Source of the DNA: Nitrospirota bacterium
Lineage (GTDB): Bacteria > Nitrospirota > Thermodesulfovibrionia > Thermodesulfovibrionales > UBA6898
Length of the DNA stretch: 44,384 bases
Assembly: GCA_021814475.1 (NCBI GenBank)
Contig: JAKAIE010000016.1
Coordinates: forward strand, 1-44,384
Direction: 5' to 3'
Both the position numbers and the translations under genes were made by a program. Below the pieces are notes generated by a model. It made no database searches. It saw nothing but the letters and a program-made list of their open reading frames with translations, and had not been told where the DNA came from. This document shows, piece after piece, positions 1 through 8,552 of this stretch (its first letter is position 1; the number at the start of each line of letters is the position of its first letter).

Positions 1-1
1 G

Positions 2-268
2 GTATTTGCCCCGGAGAAGAAGACCGGCATCTACTTTGTCGATGAAATCGGGAAGATGGAATGCCTGTCGAAAAAATTCTCAAAGCTGATTATCGAGCTG
101 CTCAATTCCAATAAGCCGCTGGTGGCTACCATAGCGGACAAAGGCACTGGCCTGATCTCCGACATCAAGAAGCGTGACGATATCAAACTGGTTGAGGTCC
201 GCCATGATAACGCCGATCTCCTGATAAAGATGCTGACCATGGAGATCAGGGACCTCCTGCTGGCCTGA
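2..268 (+). CDS. THEP1-like nucleoside-triphosphatase, 5'-truncated
   Basis: The reading frame is open from the window edge, so the N-terminus with the Walker A loop lies outside. The visible 88 residues begin VFAPEKKTGIYFVDEIGKMEC. The hydrophobic stretch ending in VDEIGKME is the Walker B region typical of the THEP1 / NTPase_1 (DUF265) family, followed by the usual 'S..F..L' helix and a final helix. Family members are small (about 170-190 residues) P-loop NTPases of uncertain physiological role. The gene ends 22 bp before the muramidase gene on the same strand, so the two may share a transcript. The assignment rests on the Walker B block and C-terminal layout only. Confidence 0.75.
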   Translation, partial: VFAPEKKTGIYFVDEIGKMECLSKKFSKLIIELLNSNKPLVATIADKGTGLISDIKKRDDIKLVEVRHDNADLLIKMLTMEIRDLLLA

Positions 269-290
269 TCGTCTGCCTGGTCATTCCCAA

Positions 291-1472
291 ATGTCCGCGA
301 TCGTCAAGACAGGGCTTGACAGGGTTGAAGCCTTGTGGCCAAAGCATCTCCTCAAGGCCGATGCCGGTCTAGTCGTACACCCTGCATCAGTAAACCGCCA
401 CCTTGTTCATGCATCTGATATAATGGCATCTTCTAAGAAATTCAGGCTGAAGGCCTTCTTTGGGCCTCAGCACGGGATCAGGGGCGAAACCCAGGATAAC
501 ATGGTAGAGTGGGAGGGTTTCAGGGATAAAAGGACGGGTCTTCCGGTCTTCAGCCTCTACGGGGAGACGAGAAAACCGGGGAAGGAGATGCTCCGGGATA
601 TAGACCTGATGGTGGTGGACCTTCAGGACGTCGGAGCCCGCTACTATACCTTTATCTGGACCCTCGGCCTTATCATGGAGGCCTGCCTGGAGGCAGGGAA
701 ATCTGTGGTTATCCTCGACCGGCCTAACCCGATAGGGGGTGATAGGATAGAAGGCCCTGTTTTAAAAGAGGGTTTCAGTTCTTTTGTCGGGCTGCGCCCG
801 TTTCCTGTGCGTCATGGAATGACCATAGGAGAGATCGGACTTTATCTCAGGGACCATTACTACCAGAGGCTTGACCTCCACGTAATCCCCATGTCCGGAT
901 GGCGACGCTCCGCCTGGTTCGAAGATACAGGTCTTCCCTGGGTCTTTCCCTCTCCGAACATGCCGACTGTCGATACCGCAGCTGTGTATCCTGGTATGTG
1001 TCTTCTTGAAGGGACAAATGTGAGCGAAGGTCGTGGTACGACCAGGCCGTTCGAGATATTCGGTGCTCCCTGGATCGATCCCGATGGCCTACTCAAACGT
1101 CTTGGAGACTATAGGCTGCCCGGGGTCTTATTCCGGCCTCTCTATTTTCTCCCGACATTCCAGAAGCATGCTGGAAAGCTCTGCGGCGGGGCGCAGATCC
1201 ATGTTACCGACAGGGCGAAATTCAGACCCTTTCTCACGGGTGTCGGAATAGTAAAGGCCATATACGACCTGTATCCTCAGAAGTTTGCCTGGAAACAGCC
1301 ACCCTATGAATACGAGGAGCGTCTTCTGCCGATAGATATCCTTGCCGGAGATGACAGGCTGAGGAAGGATATCGAATCAGGCTCAGATCTCCACGCCATG
1401 GAGGTATGGTGGCGAGAAGAGCTGAGGGCCTTCGACAGAAAGGTCCGCAGAAACTACCTCCTTTATTCGTGA
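291..1472 (+). CDS. namZ: DUF1343 / NamZ-type exo-beta-N-acetylmuramidase
   Basis: The 393-residue protein carries the DUF1343 signatures: FGPQHGIRG near residue 57, VVDLQDVGARYYTF near 108-121, DRPNPIGG near 144-151, and the SPNMPT and EGTNVSEGRGT blocks near 223-252. Characterised members (NamZ of Bacillus, GH171) release MurNAc from the non-reducing end of peptidoglycan fragments. Secreted members have a signal peptide; none is evident here, which suggests a cytoplasmic protein or a misplaced start. No good Shine-Dalgarno precedes the ATG. The stop overlaps the start of the MurU-AmgK-like fusion gene by 4 bp (GTGA), and that gene could act directly on the released MurNAc. The family call is firm; the enzymatic activity is inferred from family and context. 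Confidence 0.85.
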   Translation: MSAIVKTGLDRVEALWPKHLLKADAGLVVHPASVNRHLVHASDIMASSKKFRLKAFFGPQHGIRGETQDNMVEWEGFRDKRTGLPVFSLYGETRKPGKEMLRDIDLMVVDLQDVGARYYTFIWTLGLIMEACLEAGKSVVILDRPNPIGGDRIEGPVLKEGFSSFVGLRPFPVRHGMTIGEIGLYLRDHYYQRLDLHVIPMSGWRRSAWFEDTGLPWVFPSPNMPTVDTAAVYPGMCLLEGTNVSEGRGTTRPFEIFGAPWIDPDGLLKRLGDYRLPGVLFRPLYFLPTFQKHAGKLCGGAQIHVTDRAKFRPFLTGVGIVKAIYDLYPQKFAWKQPPYEYEERLLPIDILAGDDRLRKDIESGSDLHAMEVWWREELRAFDRKVRRNYLLYS

Positions 1473-3391
1473 GAGCAGTTAACGCGTTTATCGTGGCTGC
1501 CGGGCTGGGAGAGCGGCTCAGGCCGATTACGAACCATATCCCAAAGCCGCTTCTTCCCCTGCTTGGAAGTCCGGTGATCGAGGTTGTTCTGGAGCGTTTG
1601 ACTGCTCTCCCGTTAAAGAAGATCGGGATCAACATGCATTACAGATGGGAGGGTATACGGGATTGGGCAATGGCCTCCGCGTTTTCTAACAGGATTACAT
1701 TATTCAGGGAAGACGACCTCCTCGGAACCGGGGGTGCGCTGAAAAACGCGGCTTCGATGCTAGGCTCCGCTCCCTTTATCGTTCATAATGCTGACATCAT
1801 ATCAGACATCGACCTCTCACGACTGGTCGAGGTCCACGAATCTTCCGGTAGTCTCGTCACCCTCGCGGTTCACGACCATCCTGACTTCAACAATGTCTGG
1901 TTGGATGAGAGGGGAAGACTCAAGGCAGTGGATAAGCAGGGTCCGTCAGGCACAAGGGCAGTCGCCTTTACCGGAATCGCTGTCTACTCGCCTGATTTCC
2001 TCGAGCTCCTGCCGGAAGGACGATCGAGCGTGGTCGGTGCCTGGCTTTCCGCGGTCTCGCAGGGAGCAGTAGTCCAGACAGTAGATGTTACCGGCTGTTA
2101 CTGGACGGACATAGGCTCTCCTTCAGCTTACTTCGCGGCTGTGCATGATGCGCTGGCCCGATCAGGAGAGCAATTTCATCTTCACTCCGATCTTGACTGC
2201 TCTTTGCTGGACCTTGAAGGCTGGGCGGTGCTTGAAGAAGGGTGTAGAATAATGGGGTACTCGTCGGTCAAAAGGACTGTTGTCCTGCCGGGTGCGATCC
2301 TCGGGACCGGGACTCATCTTGAGGACTCGATCGCAGGACCTGACTATGTAGTCAGCGTTCGTCATCAGGATAATCAGCCAGCCATTCCCTGTGAAATAGC
2401 TAACATCTTGTTTTTAAATAATATTATTGCGATTCATCCCGAAGTATCACCCATCGGGTTCGGCGGTTCGGACAGGCGCTACTACCGCGTGAGGGATGAC
2501 AGGAGGTCTGTTGTCGTCCTGAGGACATCAGGAGCGGATCCGGACTTTTCCCGACAGACAGAATATAACGGATTTTTCAGAAGGCATTCCGTGCCTGTCC
2601 CCGAGCTCCTTGCTGCTGATGAGGATGAAGGAACTGCAGTCTTCGGGGACCTTGGGGATATATCTCTTTATGTATGGCTCAAATGCAGACGGGACCCGGC
2701 ATCGATCGAGGCGGTCTACAGGAAGGTCCTCGACATGCTGGTCACCCTGCATACGCGGGTCACAGATCATGTTGATGAATGTCCCCGGCTTCAGGCCAGG
2801 CTCTTTGATTACGAACACCTAAGGTGGGAGACGGACTATTTCCTGGAGCGTTATGTGAAAGGTGTGAAGGGTATCATGACAGAGACCCTCTCTGATTTTT
2901 CGGACGGGCTCGAAGGGGATCTCGACCGGCTCGCAAGGGAGGTAGATTCCTTTCCCAAGGCGATTGTGCACAGGGATTTTCAGTCCCAGAACGTGATGAT
3001 AATGGGCGATGTCCCGTGGATGATCGATTATCAGGGGGCAAGGACAGGTCCTCCCGCCTATGACCTCGCCTCTCTGCTCTGGGACCCGTATTGCGAACTC
3101 GAAGATGAAATGAGAAAACGTCTGATACAATATTATTGCAGGGGTGTGAGTGAGTACAGGGGCGCTTGCTGGAGCGAAGAGGCATTCATCAGTACGATCC
3201 TGCCCTGCCGCCTCCAGAGGCATATGCAGGCACTCGGCGCATACGGATTTCTCTCCAAGGTGAAGGGGAAGACGTATTTCCTGAAGTATCTGCCGAAGGC
3301 GCTCGGTTACCTGTCCGCCGAGATGGAAACCGCCGGGACTGAATATCCCTTCCTGGCCTCTCTGGTGAAACAGCTTCATGACAGTGCATAA
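1469..3391 (+). CDS. MurU-like nucleotidyltransferase fused to AmgK-like sugar kinase
   Basis: This 640-residue protein has two enzymes. Residues 1-230 are a sugar-1-phosphate nucleotidyltransferase: N-terminal AGLGERLRPIT, then IPKPLLPL, and a later YWTDIGSP block. Residues 325-640 are an APH-type kinase with VHRDFQSQNVM near 498-508 (catalytic Asp), IDYQGARTGP near 518-527, and the following YDLASLLWDPY that is characteristic of AmgK. In Pseudomonas AmgK phosphorylates MurNAc/GlcNAc at the anomeric carbon and MurU makes UDP-MurNAc; these are separate proteins there. I chose the GTG at 1469 because it overlaps the upstream stop (GTGA) and places the start directly before the Rossmann strand; an ATG at 1406 would add 21 poorly conserved residues. 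The adjacent NamZ gene supports a MurNAc-salvage role. Confidence 0.8.
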   Translation: MRAVNAFIVAAGLGERLRPITNHIPKPLLPLLGSPVIEVVLERLTALPLKKIGINMHYRWEGIRDWAMASAFSNRITLFREDDLLGTGGALKNAASMLGSAPFIVHNADIISDIDLSRLVEVHESSGSLVTLAVHDHPDFNNVWLDERGRLKAVDKQGPSGTRAVAFTGIAVYSPDFLELLPEGRSSVVGAWLSAVSQGAVVQTVDVTGCYWTDIGSPSAYFAAVHDALARSGEQFHLHSDLDCSLLDLEGWAVLEEGCRIMGYSSVKRTVVLPGAILGTGTHLEDSIAGPDYVVSVRHQDNQPAIPCEIANILFLNNIIAIHPEVSPIGFGGSDRRYYRVRDDRRSVVVLRTSGADPDFSRQTEYNGFFRRHSVPVPELLAADEDEGTAVFGDLGDISLYVWLKCRRDPASIEAVYRKVLDMLVTLHTRVTDHVDECPRLQARLFDYEHLRWETDYFLERYVKGVKGIMTETLSDFSDGLEGDLDRLAREVDSFPKAIVHRDFQSQNVMIMGDVPWMIDYQGARTGPPAYDLASLLWDPYCELEDEMRKRLIQYYCRGVSEYRGACWSEEAFISTILPCRLQRHMQALGAYGFLSKVKGKTYFLKYLPKALGYLSAEMETAGTEYPFLASLVKQLHDSA

Positions 3392-3935
3392 GATAGATTT
3401 CGACGAGGTGCAGAAGGCGATGGAGGATATCGCACGCGAGGCGTTCGATTATTTCCTGGATACCGAGACAGGCCAGGTGGTCATCCTTTCGGAGGACATT
3501 CTGGAAAAGGCACGGTCAATACTGGCAGACAGTTATGAAGAGGATCTGGCAGAATTTGAGGCGGTTGAGCTCGACGAGGAGTGTAATCTTCCCGAGTGGG
3601 CGGAAGATGAGGTGGAACTGGCGCTCGACGTCTTTGTGCATCAGCAGGAACGCTTTAGACGCATACCAGAGCGAAGACCGGAACACGTTTATGAGGCGAT
3701 GCAGGGCTTTGCTGCCAGCCTTGAAGACCGGGATCTCGGTCTGGCCCTCCGGGAAATTCTAGAGGGGAAAGGGGCCTTCAGGAGGTTCAAGGATGCCCTG
3801 CAGGCACATCCGAAGGAGAAAAAACAGTGGTATGGGTATAACGCCATGATGGCCAGAAAAGAGATCAGTGCATGGCTGGGGTCGATAGGCCTTACCGCTC
3901 CCGCTGAAGATCAGATTCAAGATAACGCTGAATAG
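3378..3935 (+). CDS. UPF0158 family protein
   Basis: This is an acidic 185-residue protein. It shows the UPF0158 layout: an N-terminal helix and strand with YFLDTETGQVV (residues 25-35), a middle IPERRPEHVYEAMQGFA block, then GAFRRFKDAL and the C-terminal QWYGYNAMMARKEISAWL. The biochemical function of this family is unknown. The ATG lies inside the end of the preceding gene (14-bp overlap), consistent with translational coupling. A second ATG at 3420 would remove 14 residues, including part of the conserved start, so I kept 3378. Confidence 0.75.
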   Translation: MTVHKIDFDEVQKAMEDIAREAFDYFLDTETGQVVILSEDILEKARSILADSYEEDLAEFEAVELDEECNLPEWAEDEVELALDVFVHQQERFRRIPERRPEHVYEAMQGFAASLEDRDLGLALREILEGKGAFRRFKDALQAHPKEKKQWYGYNAMMARKEISAWLGSIGLTAPAEDQIQDNAE

Positions 3936-3970
3936 TACCCGCCGATCACGCAGACGAAAGGAAGAGTGAC

Positions 3971-5377
3971 ATGCTGCATCAGCCGAGTCCAAGCTACAGC
4001 ATCACGATCAGGGTGGAGATAGAAAACAGGATCGGGATGTTCGCCTCTATCGCAACGGCGATCAGCCGGGCCGGAGGGGATCTCGGTTCCGTTGACATCG
4101 TTCATGCCGAAAAAGGGAAGATCGTGCGCGATGTGACGGTCAACGCCCGCGACGACGCACACGAAAAAGAGATTGTACGGGCGGTCCGGGGAATCGAAGG
4201 GGTCAAGGTCCTTCGCGTCATGGACAGGACATTTACCGCACACGAGGGCGGTAAGATCGAGATCCGCAGCAAGATCGCCGTACGCGACAGGAGCGACCTG
4301 TCGAAGGTCTATACCCCCGGCGTTGCCAGGGTCTGCATGGATATCCATGCACACAGGGAGCACGCCTACCGGTATACGATCAAGGGAAATGCGGTTGCGA
4401 TCGTCACCGACGGAACGGCGGTGCTCGGCCTCGGCAATATCGGCCCCTATGCCGGCATGCCGGTTATGGAGGGCAAGGCGATGATCTTCAGGGAGTTCGC
4501 GGGGGTAGACGCCTTCCCGATAGCCCTTGATACGACAGATACTGAGGAGATCATCCGGACGGTCCGGAATATCGCACCCGCCTTCGGAGGGATCAACCTC
4601 GAAGATATATCAGCTCCGAGGTGCTTCGAAATCGAAACAAGGCTGCGGCAGCTACTCGATATACCGGTCTTCCACGATGACCAGCACGGGACAGCCGTGG
4701 TCGTACTCGCAGCGCTGATCAATGTCGCCCGCCTCTTCAAGAAAGATATCAGGAATTTCCGTGTCGTCATTGCTGGTTCCGGGGCTGCAGGAGTTGCCAA
4801 CGCAAGGATGCTTTCTGCTTTTGGGGTCAGGCATATTATCGTCTGCGACCGATCCGGGACTCTGTATCGGGGACGGCGAAAGGGGATGAACGTCTATAAA
4901 AAATTACTCGCCTGCAACACGAATCCGTCCTGTCTGAAAGGAAATATCTCGGACGCACTGCAGGGTGCTGATGTATTCATAGGATTGTCTGGCCCCAACG
5001 TGATCACGGCTGAGGACATAAAAAAGATGTCGAAAAACCGGGTCGTCTTTGCCCTTGCGAATCCTGAGCCGGAGATTGCGCCGGAAGATGCCCTTCCCCT
5101 TGTCAGGGTCCTTGCGACCGGCAGGTCTGACTACCCGAACCAGATCAACAATATGCTCGGGTTCCCCGGCATATTCAGGGGGCTGCTCGATGTGAGGTCA
5201 ACCGGGGTGAATGAAGAGGTGAAGTTCGCTGCCGCCCGGGCGATCGCCCATACGATCAAGGATGACGAACTCCACGAAGACTATATTATCCCGAGCATCT
5301 TCGACAGGCGCGTTGTCCATGCGGTCTCCGGTGCGGTCGCCGAGGTCGCCAGGAAGACAGGCATCGCAAGGCACTGA
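3971..5377 (+). CDS. ACT-domain NAD(P)-dependent malic enzyme
   Basis: The 468-residue protein starts with an ACT domain (about residues 9-85, beginning SITIRVEIENRIGMFASIATAI) and continues as a malic enzyme: YTPGVARVC near 114, the GNAVAIVTDGTAVLGLGNIG block near 138-157, EGKAMIF with the probable catalytic Lys, FHDDQHGTA near 236, and the dinucleotide fold VVIAGSGAAGVANA near 262. It would decarboxylate malate to pyruvate in the cytoplasm. ACT domains usually bind an amino acid or other small effector, so allosteric control is likely, but the ligand cannot be read from sequence. AGGAAGAG sits about 5 nt before the ATG. Cofactor preference is not resolved. Confidence 0.88.
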   Translation: MLHQPSPSYSITIRVEIENRIGMFASIATAISRAGGDLGSVDIVHAEKGKIVRDVTVNARDDAHEKEIVRAVRGIEGVKVLRVMDRTFTAHEGGKIEIRSKIAVRDRSDLSKVYTPGVARVCMDIHAHREHAYRYTIKGNAVAIVTDGTAVLGLGNIGPYAGMPVMEGKAMIFREFAGVDAFPIALDTTDTEEIIRTVRNIAPAFGGINLEDISAPRCFEIETRLRQLLDIPVFHDDQHGTAVVVLAALINVARLFKKDIRNFRVVIAGSGAAGVANARMLSAFGVRHIIVCDRSGTLYRGRRKGMNVYKKLLACNTNPSCLKGNISDALQGADVFIGLSGPNVITAEDIKKMSKNRVVFALANPEPEIAPEDALPLVRVLATGRSDYPNQINNMLGFPGIFRGLLDVRSTGVNEEVKFAAARAIAHTIKDDELHEDYIIPSIFDRRVVHAVSGAVAEVARKTGIARH

Positions 5378-5394
5378 CAGGAGATTATATCTGC

Positions 5395-6321
5395 TTACTG
5401 CTGTGCGCCGAATAATCCGGTGCTCAGGTAGCGGTCCCCCCTGTCGGGGATGATGACGACGACCTTCTTTCCCGTGCCGAGCCTCGAGGCAACCCTGAGG
5501 GCAGCCCAGACTGCGGCCCCTGACGAGATCCCTGCGAAGAGGCACTCCCTTTTGGCCAGCTGACGGGCGGTCTCAGCAGCGTCCGCATCCGTGACCTTTA
5601 TCACTTCGTCGTAGATCTTTGTATCGAGTACCCCAGGTACAAAGCCGGCCCCGATACCCGCGATCTTGTGCGGGCCGGGATTTCCGCCTGAGAGGACAGG
5701 AGATGCTGCCGGTTCTACCGCAGCGATGCAGACTGCGGGGTTCTCCTTCCTCAACACTCTGCCGACGCCTGTAATGGTCCCGCCAGTCCCTACCCCGGCA
5801 ACAAACCCGTCAGGAGGCACTCCGAGATCATTGAGAATCTCTACCGCGGTGGTCCGCATATGCACCTCGGGGTTATGGCGGTTTTCGAACTGCTGAGGCA
5901 TAAAGAAGCCGGGATTTTCAGTTGTCAGCTCGACCGCCCTGTCGATCGCTCCCTTCATTCCCTTCTTGCCGTCCGTGAGTACGAGTTCAGCCCCGAAGGC
6001 CTGAAGTAGCTGGCGTCTCTCCATGGACATGGTGTCAGGCATCGTCAGTATCATCCGGTAGCCTTTGATCGAGGCGACCATCGCCAGCCCAATGCCTGTA
6101 TTGCCGCTTGTCGGTTCGACGACCGTCCCGCCGGGAGAGAGCTTCTCTTCCCGTTCCGCCGCCTCTATCATCGAAAGGGCGATTCTGTCCTTGACCGAGC
6201 CGCCGGGGTTGAACCCTTCGAGCTTTGCCCATAGCTCTGCATCATCAGGGCCTGTGAGGTGCTTGATCTTTACCATGGGGGTGTTGCCTATGAGGGACAA
6301 GATATCCGTATGCAGTGCCAT
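5395..6321 (-). CDS. cysK: Cysteine synthase A (O-acetylserine sulfhydrylase)
   Basis: This 308-residue PLP enzyme contains SLIGNTPMV (residues 9-17), [10 protein letters not shown] near 36-45 with the PLP-binding Lys, [11 protein letters not shown] near 70, the phosphate-binding [10 protein letters not shown] near 176-185, and ISSGAA near 263. These are the standard CysK/CysM motifs. The product condenses O-acetylserine with sulfide. A strong AGG Shine-Dalgarno (ctggaggt) precedes the ATG. The gene converges with the malic enzyme gene (17 bp apart) and diverges from trpB2. The CysK-versus-CysM choice is less certain than the family. Confidence 0.88.
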   Translation of the reverse strand: MALHTDILSLIGNTPMVKIKHLTGPDDAELWAKLEGFNPGGSVKDRIALSMIEAAEREEKLSPGGTVVEPTSGNTGIGLAMVASIKGYRMILTMPDTMSMERRQLLQAFGAELVLTDGKKGMKGAIDRAVELTTENPGFFMPQQFENRHNPEVHMRTTAVEILNDLGVPPDGFVAGVGTGGTITGVGRVLRKENPAVCIAAVEPAASPVLSGGNPGPHKIAGIGAGFVPGVLDTKIYDEVIKVTDADAAETARQLAKRECLFAGISSGAAVWAALRVASRLGTGKKVVVIIPDRGDRYLSTGLFGAQQ

Positions 6322-6347
6322 AATACCTCCAGGGGAATCCTTGCAGA

Positions 6348-6356
6348 ATTATACCA
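6348..6356 (-). promoter_or_regulatory. Extended -10 promoter of cysK
   Basis: Read on the minus strand the sequence is TGGTATAAT, a perfect -10 hexamer with a TGn extension, 26 nt before the cysK ATG. No good -35 hexamer is visible at 17 nt, as is common for extended -10 promoters. A transcript would start near 6341 and carry a roughly 20-nt leader with the GGAGG site. Confidence 0.5.
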
Positions 6357-6437
6357 CAAGAGGCAACGGCGCCCTTATTCATTTTTAGACGGAAAATATG
6401 CTATCGTAATTTGAATGCGCCGAGCCCTGTAAAGTAC

Positions 6438-6466
6438 ATGCGCTGCCGGGCAAACGGGCAGCGCAT
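6438..6466 (+). promoter_or_regulatory. Leader hairpin before trpB2
   Basis: A perfect 10-bp stem (6438-6447 with 6457-6466, ATGCGCTGCC against GGCAGCGCAT) closes a 9-nt loop. It ends about 11 nt before the Shine-Dalgarno of trpB2. No U-run follows, so it is not a classic terminator. It may be an attenuation or mRNA-stability element, or a factor-binding site between the divergent cysK and trpB2 genes. Confidence 0.5.
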
Positions 6467-6486
6467 ATAATCCCGTGGAGGAAATA

Positions 6487-7839
6487 ATGTTAGAGACAAA
6501 AGTGGTCCTGCCTGACAGAGAGATCCCGAAACAGTGGTACAACATAATGGCCGATATGCCGAACCTGCCGAAGCCGCCGCTGCATCCCGCCACAAAGCAG
6601 CCGGTTGGGCCTGACGACCTGTCCGCCATCTTCCCTATGTCGCTGATCGAGCAGGAGATGACGACTCAGCGCTGGATCGATATTCCCGAAGAGGTGCTGG
6701 AGATCTACAGTCTCTGGCGGCCGTCTCCGCTGTACCGGGCGCACCGCCTAGAGGCGGCACTCGGCACGCCGGCGAAGATCTACTATAAATACGAAGGGGT
6801 CAGCCCTGCCGGAAGCCACAAGCCGAACACCGCCATCCCGCAGGCCTACTACAACAAGGCAGCGGGGATCAAGAGGATCGCCACGGAGACAGGGGCAGGA
6901 CAGTGGGGGTCATCGATGGCCCTTGCCGGGAGCCTCTTCGGTCTCGACGTCACCGTGTATATGGTGAAGGTGAGCTACGACCAGAAACCCTACCGCAGGA
7001 TCGCGATGGAGACATGGGGTGCGACTGTGCATGCAAGTCCGTCCGCGGTGACGAACTACGGAAGGAAGGTCCTTGAGGTTGATCCGGGAAACCAGGGGAG
7101 TCTCGGGATGGCGATATCGGAGGCTGTCGAGGATGCGGCGACCCACAGCGATACGAACTATGCCCTCGGCTCCGTGCTGAACCATGTCCTCCTTCACCAG
7201 ACGATCATCGGACTGGAGTCGAAGAAGCAGTTCGAACTTGTCGGGGACTACCCCGATGTTGTCATCGGCTGCTGCGGCGGCGGGAGCAATCTCGGCGGAG
7301 TCAGTTTCCCGTTCATCCAGGACAAGATCCATGGCAAGCAGGTGAGGATCGTGGCGGTCGAGCCTATCTCCTGTCCGACGCTCACCAAGGGTGAATTCAG
7401 GTATGACTTCGGAGATACGGCCGGACTGACCCCCCTGATGATGATGTACACACTGGGACATAACTTCATGCCTCCGGGGATCCATGCGGGTGGGCTGCGG
7501 TATCATGCCGATTCTCCTTTGGTCTGTCAACTCTATCATGACAAACTGATCGAGGCGGTTGCGTACGGCCAGACAGGCGTCTTCGAGGCGGCGATCAAGT
7601 TCGCCAATACAGAAGGCATTATTCCGGCTCCCGAGAGTTCCCATGCGATCAAAGGGGCGATCGATGAGGCGCTGAAGGCAAAAGAAGAAGGCAAGCAGAG
7701 AACGATCTTCTTTAACCTCAGCGGTCACGGTTATCTCGACATGACAGCATATCAGGACTACCTGGCAGGCAAACTCGTAGACTACGACTACCCTGAAGAG
7801 AAGATACGGGAATCCTTGAAGGAACTGCCGGTCATATAA
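6487..7839 (+). CDS. trpB: Tryptophan synthase beta chain, TrpB2 type
   Basis: The 450-residue protein is longer than classical TrpB (about 400) and has the TrpB2-type N-terminal extension with the [13 protein letters not shown] block. The PLP lysine lies in [11 protein letters not shown] near residue 112; ETGAGQWG and the phosphate-binding [10 protein letters not shown] near 260-269 follow. It makes tryptophan from indole and serine. TrpB2 enzymes often lack the residues that couple to TrpA, and no trpA is in the window. The ATG at 6487 has GAGGA 5 nt upstream; a GTG at 6475 in the same frame would contain that ribosome site and is less likely. Confidence 0.88.
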   Translation: MLETKVVLPDREIPKQWYNIMADMPNLPKPPLHPATKQPVGPDDLSAIFPMSLIEQEMTTQRWIDIPEEVLEIYSLWRPSPLYRAHRLEAALGTPAKIYYKYEGVSPAGSHKPNTAIPQAYYNKAAGIKRIATETGAGQWGSSMALAGSLFGLDVTVYMVKVSYDQKPYRRIAMETWGATVHASPSAVTNYGRKVLEVDPGNQGSLGMAISEAVEDAATHSDTNYALGSVLNHVLLHQTIIGLESKKQFELVGDYPDVVIGCCGGGSNLGGVSFPFIQDKIHGKQVRIVAVEPISCPTLTKGEFRYDFGDTAGLTPLMMMYTLGHNFMPPGIHAGGLRYHADSPLVCQLYHDKLIEAVAYGQTGVFEAAIKFANTEGIIPAPESSHAIKGAIDEALKAKEEGKQRTIFFNLSGHGYLDMTAYQDYLAGKLVDYDYPEEKIRESLKELPVI

Positions 7840-7852
7840 CTAAACAGGGTCT

Positions 7853-7892
7853 CCTCCCTTTCCTACTCCGGCACAGGAGGGGGAAAGGGAGG
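7853..7892 (+). promoter_or_regulatory. Hairpin covering the trpF ribosome site
   Basis: An 11-bp perfect stem (CCTCCCTTTCC 7853-7863 with GGAAAGGGAGG 7882-7892) encloses a smaller CTCC/GGAG stem (7866-7869 with 7876-7879). The 3' arm contains the GGGAGGG that serves as Shine-Dalgarno for trpF, so the folded form would hide it. No U-tract follows. Confidence 0.55.
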
Positions 7893-7904
7893 GAATTGAA
7901 AGTC

Positions 7905-8528
7905 ATGGTAAAAATCAAGATTTGCGGCATAACGAATTATCCCGATGCGGCCGCAGCCGTGGACGCGGGGGCGGATGCCCTCGGATTCATCTTTGTAAAA
8001 GAAAGCCCCCGATATATATCCCCGGAGGATGCTGCCGTCATCGTCAGAAAATTACCTCCCTTTGTCACCGCCGTCGGAGTCTTCGTGAACGAGTCCCCGC
8101 GGATAGTCCGCGATACGGTATCGGAGGCGGGGCTCTCGGCAGTCCAGCTTCATGGTGAGGAACCGCCTGAGTCCTGCGTAAAGGTGCCGGTCCGTGCAGT
8201 CAAGGCCTTCAGGGTAAGATCTATCGAGAACCTCGACGCCTTCCCGCAGTACAGGGATATTGTCTCGGCGTTTCTTCTCGATACTTACTGTGCTGATACT
8301 TACGGCGGGACCGGAAAGATCTTCAACTGGGATATCGCAGTCGAGGCGAAGCAGTACGGCAGGATAATCCTTGCCGGAGGGCTGACCCCGGAGAATGTTG
8401 CCGCGGCGATCAGCCACGTCATGCCTTACGCGGTCGACGTCAGCAGCGGGGTGGAGCAGAGCAGGGGCAGAAAAGACCATCTGCGTATGAAGCTTTTTAT
8501 TGATAAGGCGAAATCGGCCGCTGCCTGA
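7905..8528 (+). CDS. trpF: Phosphoribosylanthranilate isomerase
   Basis: A 207-residue TIM-barrel protein starting MVKIKICGIT, the classic TrpF first strand with the catalytic Cys. It also has ADALGFIF, SPRYIS, the VQLHGEE strand, FLLDTY with the catalytic Asp, the YGGTGKIFNW loop, and the phosphate-binding ILAGGLTPENV and DVSSGVE segments. It isomerises phosphoribosylanthranilate in tryptophan synthesis. An in-frame TTG at 7896 lies only 2 nt after the GGGAGGG site, so the ATG at 7905 is preferred. It follows trpB2 by 65 bp, which hold the hairpin described separately. Other trp genes are absent here. Confidence 0.9.
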   Translation: MVKIKICGITNYPDAAAAVDAGADALGFIFVKESPRYISPEDAAVIVRKLPPFVTAVGVFVNESPRIVRDTVSEAGLSAVQLHGEEPPESCVKVPVRAVKAFRVRSIENLDAFPQYRDIVSAFLLDTYCADTYGGTGKIFNWDIAVEAKQYGRIILAGGLTPENVAAAISHVMPYAVDVSSGVEQSRGRKDHLRMKLFIDKAKSAAA

Positions 8529-8552
8529 GCCTTTTTCGCGGAGCGGGGAGAG

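Noticed and set aside
6438-6466. Hairpin considered as a rho-independent terminator
   Set aside because: No U-run follows on either strand, and it lies in the leader of trpB2, not after a gene.
6910-7728. A 272-codon minus-strand frame
   Set aside because: It is opposite trpB2, which is a clear gene.
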